In this document: positions 7,593 through 10,114 of the stretch, piece by piece | Layout: each line of letters opens with the position of its first letter | Numbering within the stretch: position 1 is the stretch's first letter | From: Bacteroidia bacterium | GTDB taxonomy: Bacteria; Bacteroidota; Bacteroidia; NS11-12g; UBA9320 | Assembly: GCA_029253325.1 (NCBI GenBank) | Contig: JAQWZS010000155.1 | Location: 1 to 10,114 of the forward strand | DNA: 10,114 bases | Direction of reading: 5' to 3' | The notes under the pieces: model-generated | Seen by the model: the letters and a program-made list of their open reading frames with translations, nothing else | Told to the model about the DNA's origin: nothing | Database searches by the model: none | Program-made: the position numbers and the translations under genes

Positions 7593-8536
7593 AAAAATTA
7601 ATTCTACCATTGATTATCCTCATATCCACTAGCGGGTATGCACAAAAAAAAGTTAGCGAAGGCTCATTTGGAATTGGATTTCATTTAGCATGTCCTCAAA
7701 GCGAATTAGGTGATATAAACTATGATGATGGTTTTGGTCTTAATTTATCCTACTTAAGTAAAAAATTCCCGTATAAATCACCCGTAAATTTTCAACTTGG
7801 TGCTCGAATGGACTTTGCTCACATGCAAACTAGAAAATTTGAATCGATTATTTTAGCTCAGGATGATGGTCCATTAATTATTGGTGATGCTACCATTAAA
7901 GCAGGTAATCGCATGTATGGTTTGTTTGCTGAGGGTAGAATTAACTTTGCAGACGAAACTCAACGTGTTACACCATACATTAGTTTACTTGCTGGACATA
8001 GAAACTACACAACTTATCAAGTTTTATCCCTCAACCAACCCAACTACAACCCAGAACGAGAAGCAGAATCTGTAACTGAACGTGTAGTTCATACCAAGCG
8101 ATTTCATTATGGGGGTAGTGTAGGAGTTACATATAAACTTAATGAAAGTATCTCCCTTGAATCTAGCATTACCTATACATTTGGAAGAGAAGGAGCTGCA
8201 CTTCCACTTCAAAATATTACTAGAGAAATAGGTAGCAATGAAGTCAAATACGATAATTATCAAACAGTGAAAACTGATATTTTACTCATAAATGCTGGAA
8301 TTAGATTCAACCTATTCAAAAACTATAGCTACAATCCACCATCAAAACCATCAAACAACAACTCAACTAACAGCTATAATTCTTCGGATAGTAAAAGATA
8401 TTACGATGACTCCAGTAGAAGCAATTCTAATTCCGGATCAATTTCTATTCCAAGGTCAAATACACCATCTAAAAAACCTCTACCTGTAAAAGTTAAATCT
8501 GATGGACCTAAACGGGGTAAAAATGACAACAGTTGA
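7589..8536 (+). CDS. Outer-membrane beta-barrel protein with Ser/Asn-rich tail
   Basis: This 315-residue protein has a signal peptide (MKKLILPLIILISTSGYA) probably cut before Gln19. Residues about 25-245 alternate hydrophobic and polar residues in the manner of a small outer-membrane barrel, for example GSFGIGFHLA, GFGLNLSYLS, GLFAEGRINF, YISLLAGHRNY, HYGGSVGVTYKL, SLESSITYTFG and LLINAGIRFNLF. No specific family is recognisable beyond barrel-like proteins (PF13505 type). From about residue 246 the sequence changes to a low-complexity stretch rich in Ser, Asn, Pro and Tyr, and ends in a basic segment (KKPLPVKVKSDGPKRGK). A barrel normally ends at its last strand, so this tail is an addition, possibly exposed to the periplasm or surface. 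The last 14 bases overlap the methyltransferase gene. Confidence 0.82.
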   Translation: MKKLILPLIILISTSGYAQKKVSEGSFGIGFHLACPQSELGDINYDDGFGLNLSYLSKKFPYKSPVNFQLGARMDFAHMQTRKFESIILAQDDGPLIIGDATIKAGNRMYGLFAEGRINFADETQRVTPYISLLAGHRNYTTYQVLSLNQPNYNPEREAESVTERVVHTKRFHYGGSVGVTYKLNESISLESSITYTFGREGAALPLQNITREIGSNEVKYDNYQTVKTDILLINAGIRFNLFKNYSYNPPSKPSNNNSTNSYNSSDSKRYYDDSSRSNSNSGSISIPRSNTPSKKPLPVKVKSDGPKRGKNDNS

Positions 8537-9110
8537 TCTAAATTCAGATTACTGGAATACCCGATATGTTCAAAATAAAACAGGTTGGGATATTGGATAC
8601 GCCAATCCAATCCATATCAATTATGTGTTTGATAATATAGATAAGACTGCTAGAATACTTATTCCTGGTGCTGGATCAGGATATGAATTGAGTATACTTT
8701 GGGATAATGGATACATCAATATTTTTGCCATTGATTTATCAGAAGAAGCTAGAGAACGATTTCTATCTCAACATCCATTATTTCCTAAAGACCAATATTT
8801 AGTCGGAAATTTTTTTGAACTAGACCATAAATTTGATTTAATCCTAGAACAGACCTTTTTCTGTGCTATAGACCCCCAACTTAGAAATAGATATGCCGAA
8901 AAAACATGGGGCATCTTAAATCAAAATGGTAAATTATTTGGAGTATTATTCTCTGTTAAATTTGAGGTAGGACCACCATTTGGAGGTAATATTCAGGAAT
9001 ATGAAAACTTATTTAGTTCCAAATTTTCAATATTAAAACTCGAAAATTGTGAGGATTCAATTTCTCCAAGGCAGGGCAAAGAAGTAATCATTGAATTAAT
9101 GAAAAAATAA
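8523..9110 (+). CDS. SAM-dependent methyltransferase, thiopurine/halide/thiol methyltransferase family
   Basis: A 195-residue cytoplasmic methyltransferase of the TPMT family (PF05724). In order it shows the N-terminal YWNTRYVQNKTGWDIG (10-25), SAM motif I ILIPGAGSGYE (45-55), the acidic end of strand 2 AIDLS (69-73), the family signature LEQTFFCAIDP (108-118), GPPF (150-153) and a C-terminal PRQGKE (182-187). The TFFCAIDP, GPPF and R-x-GKE combination is closer to the halide/thiol methyltransferases of plants and bacteria than to mammalian thiopurine methyltransferase. The substrate may therefore be a halide, bisulfide or a small thiol; this is inference. I chose the ATG at 8523, which overlaps the barrel gene by 14 bases. 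An ATG at 8502 would add seven residues of poor family fit. The overlap suggests translation coupled to the barrel gene. Confidence 0.88.
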   Translation: MTTVDLNSDYWNTRYVQNKTGWDIGYANPIHINYVFDNIDKTARILIPGAGSGYELSILWDNGYINIFAIDLSEEARERFLSQHPLFPKDQYLVGNFFELDHKFDLILEQTFFCAIDPQLRNRYAEKTWGILNQNGKLFGVLFSVKFEVGPPFGGNIQEYENLFSSKFSILKLENCEDSISPRQGKEVIIELMKK

Positions 9111-9134
9111 TCTAATCCATTGTGAGATTAGATT
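9109..9134 (+). terminator. Hairpin after the methyltransferase gene, possible weak terminator
   Basis: AATCTAATC (9109-9117) pairs perfectly with GATTAGATT (9126-9134) around an eight-base loop, beginning in the stop codon. The stem is AT-rich and no long T-run follows on the plus strand, so termination would be weak. On the minus strand the same stem is followed by a T-rich tract, but no minus-strand gene is near. It overlaps the -33 region of the tRNA promoter. Confidence 0.45.
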
Positions 9135-9149
9135 TCAAGATTATCTTTG
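9120..9149 (+). promoter_or_regulatory. Promoter of the tRNA-Gly/tRNA-Leu operon
   Basis: TTG at 9120-9122 and TATCTTTG at 9142-9149 are separated by 19 bases. This matches the Bacteroidota vegetative promoter (TTG, 19-21 bases, TAnnTTTG) exactly, and it is the best promoter in the window. Transcription would begin a few bases downstream, about 50 bases before the first tRNA. Confidence 0.75.
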
Positions 9150-9174
9150 CAGCCGCTTAATCGAACAAAAGAAA

Positions 9175-9185
9175 TGTTCTTTGAA
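9175..9185 (+). promoter_or_regulatory. boxA-like antitermination element in the tRNA leader
   Basis: TGTTCTTTGAA matches the bacterial boxA core (TGCTCTTTAAC in E. coli) at 8 of 11 positions. It resembles the GTTCTTTGA motif seen in Bacteroidota rRNA leaders. It lies in the transcribed leader between the promoter and tRNA-Gly. Its left half also forms a six-base stem with AAAGAA at 9168-9173. Confidence 0.4.
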
Positions 9186-9204
9186 GATTAGGCTCACACA
9201 TCAA

Positions 9205-9277
9205 GCGAAAGTAGCTCAGCTGGTAGAGCATCACCTTGCCAAGGTGAGGGTCGCGAGTTCGAATCTCGTCTTTCGCT
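9205..9277 (+). tRNA. tRNA-Gly (anticodon GCC)
   Basis: The full cloverleaf is visible: acceptor GCGAAAG pairs with CTTTCGC, D-arm GCTC/GAGC, anticodon stem TCACC/GGTGA around loop TTGCCAA, and T-arm GCGAG/CTCGT around TTCGAAT. The discriminator is T9277. CCA is not encoded and must be added after transcription. It reads GGC and GGU codons. Confidence 0.97.
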
Positions 9278-9321
9278 CAAGTAATTCCATTAATTTGGAA
9301 GGGATTTTTCCCATACTTGAT

Positions 9322-9405
9322 GCTTGGGTGGTGGAATTGGTAGACACGTTGGACTTAAAATCCAATGGCTTCACGGCCGTACGGGTTCAAGTCCCGTCCC
9401 GAGTA
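9322..9405 (+). tRNA. tRNA-Leu (anticodon UAA)
   Basis: This 84-base class II tRNA has acceptor GCTTGGG paired with CCCGAGT, anticodon stem TTGGA/TCCAA around loop CTTAAAA (anticodon TAA), a long variable arm (GGC stem GCC) and T-arm ACGGG/CCCGT around TTCAAGT. Discriminator A9405 is as expected for leucine. The outermost acceptor pair is G-U and T4-G69 is a second wobble, which is slightly unusual. CCA is not encoded. It lies 44 bases after tRNA-Gly, in the same transcript. Confidence 0.96.
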
Positions 9406-9413
9406 CTATTTAG

Positions 9414-9442
9414 AAGGAGATGGACCATCATCTCCTTTTTTT
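9414..9442 (+). terminator. Intrinsic terminator of the tRNA operon
   Basis: AAGGAGATG (9414-9422) pairs perfectly with CATCTCCTT (9429-9437) around a six-base loop, and the stem runs into a tract of seven T residues (9436-9442). It lies eight bases after tRNA-Leu and closes the operon. Confidence 0.9.
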
Positions 9443-9444
9443 AT

Positions 9445-9476
9445 TTGATCAAATCTAATCTTTTACAATATATTTC
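9445..9476 (+). promoter_or_regulatory. Probable promoter of the lipoprotein gene
   Basis: TTG at 9445-9447 and TATATTTC at 9469-9476 are 21 bases apart. The second element matches TAnnTTTG at all but the last specified base. It lies between the tRNA terminator and the ATG at 9510, the expected place for a new promoter. Confidence 0.4.
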
Positions 9477-9509
9477 TTAATTTGGTGACCTAAACCAATT
9501 TAAACTTAA

Positions 9510-10114
9510 ATGAATATATTAAAAACCTTTACACTACTGACTGTTTTGACACTTCTTTCTTGTACACAACCAACTGAAACTACAAAAACCGAAACTACAG
9601 GTAAAACTGTTGGATTTGCTGGTAGTCCCGACAATAGCTGGATGCTTGGTAGCCAAAAAAACTTAGATGTTTGGATGAAATGGTGTGATTTACACATGCA
9701 AAAAGATATTGATGGAATCATGAATCTTGCTAGTGACTCTATTACCTTAGAGGGTCCAAATAATCTGACCATTAATGGCAAAGATGAATTTAAAGCATTC
9801 ATTACTGAATGGTTCAAAAATAATGATATCACTATTAAACAAGAATGGGGAATTCCTATCAATTTTATTGACAAAGACGGCAATAAAGATGATGGAGACT
9901 GGATCATCAATGGACATAAGTTAAATACTAGAGATGGTGATAACTTGACCCAAGAAATCAACCATGCAAATGTTTATGTCAAAGATAGTAAGGTTCAATT
10001 TTTTAGGATATATAATCATAAAACTACTACCTCAAAAATGATTTCAGCTACTTTTTCAGTAGATATGTCAAATTATAAAGAGGAGTTTGAAAATGTATGC
10101 TTAAATGGTAATTT
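9510..10114 (+). CDS. Lipoprotein with NTF2/SnoaL-like domain and start of a starch-binding-like domain (truncated by window end)
   Basis: The frame opens at ATG 9510 and is still open at the window end, with 201 complete codons. The N-terminus is a lipoprotein signal (MNILKTFTLLTVLTLLSC), with the lipobox LLSC and acylated Cys18, followed by a Thr/Glu-rich linker. Residues about 48-170 resemble an NTF2/SnoaL-like fold: DVWMKWCDLHMQKDIDGIMN, a middle ITLEGPNNLTINGKDEFKAF and the closing HANVYVKDSKVQFFRIYNH. An Asp-rich loop, DKDGNKDDGD (121-130), looks like a calcium-binding loop. From about residue 178 the sequence TFSVDMSNYKEEFENVCLNG resembles the opening strands of starch-binding-like domains that Bacteroidota attach to surface proteins. 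Catalytic activity is not implied; many SnoaL-like lipoproteins have no known substrate. It is membrane-anchored, either periplasmic or on the surface. Confidence 0.85.
   Translation, partial: MNILKTFTLLTVLTLLSCTQPTETTKTETTGKTVGFAGSPDNSWMLGSQKNLDVWMKWCDLHMQKDIDGIMNLASDSITLEGPNNLTINGKDEFKAFITEWFKNNDITIKQEWGIPINFIDKDGNKDDGDWIINGHKLNTRDGDNLTQEINHANVYVKDSKVQFFRIYNHKTTTSKMISATFSVDMSNYKEEFENVCLNGN

Noticed and set aside
7182..8536. MazG-like gene next to other genes read as a toxin-antitoxin or defence module
   Set aside because: There is no mazEF or other toxin partner, and the neighbours are a barrel protein and a small-molecule methyltransferase; short MazG-like proteins of this kind are common chromosomal genes in Bacteroidota.
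8024..8610. Minus-strand frames opposite the barrel and methyltransferase genes
   Set aside because: They lie opposite two well-supported genes and have no recognisable features or start context.
9205..9442. tRNA genes as an integration site for a mobile element
   Set aside because: No integrase gene and no direct repeat of a tRNA 3' end was seen within the window.
9181..9480. A 99-codon open frame on the plus strand
   Set aside because: It runs through both tRNA genes and the tRNA terminator; its translation (KVAQLVEHHLAKVRVASSNLVF) is the familiar artefact of translating tRNA sequence.
9506..9961. A 151-codon minus-strand frame
   Set aside because: It is antisense to the lipoprotein gene, whose lipobox and domain patterns are convincing; the antisense translation has no family features.

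Overview
The window is AT-rich DNA from a member of the Bacteroidota, most likely a Flavobacteriia-type organism. The support is: signal peptides that end in A-Q just before the mature protein, a DUF5686/carboxypeptidase-regulatory-like outer-membrane protein, a Bacteroidota-type MazG-like protein, no convincing Shine-Dalgarno sites, and several copies of the Bacteroidota -7 promoter element TAnnTTTG. The genus cannot be named from this sequence.

The left 4.6 kb is read on the minus strand. In transcription order it holds gpmI (cofactor-independent phosphoglycerate mutase, all metal ligands present), a cation:proton antiporter of the NhaP/Kef superfamily, and the first 586 residues of a large secreted or outer-membrane protein of unknown function that runs off the left edge. 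A short divergent intergenic region (about 4605-4715) separates this block from the plus-strand genes.

The plus-strand block starts with an 821-residue DUF5686 outer-membrane protein. It is followed by a compact run: a MazG-like nucleotide pyrophosphohydrolase, a beta-barrel protein with an unusual Ser/Asn-rich tail, and a thiopurine/halide/thiol methyltransferase-type enzyme whose start overlaps the barrel gene. Next comes a small tRNA operon (tRNA-Gly-GCC, tRNA-Leu-UAA) with a near-consensus promoter, a boxA-like leader element and a strong intrinsic terminator. The window ends inside a lipoprotein gene that joins an NTF2/SnoaL-like domain to the start of what looks like a starch-binding-type domain.

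Most of this is ordinary chromosomal housekeeping and envelope content. I see no mobile element, CRISPR array, phage or defence system. The points worth a second look are small: -7 promoter elements placed so close to ATG codons that gpmI and the antiporter may be leaderless; an antiporter with Ser-Asp where the family usually has Asn-Asp or Asp-Asp; a likely halide/thiol methyltransferase; a ten-codon ORF that exactly bridges two genes; and the domain mix of the truncated lipoprotein.
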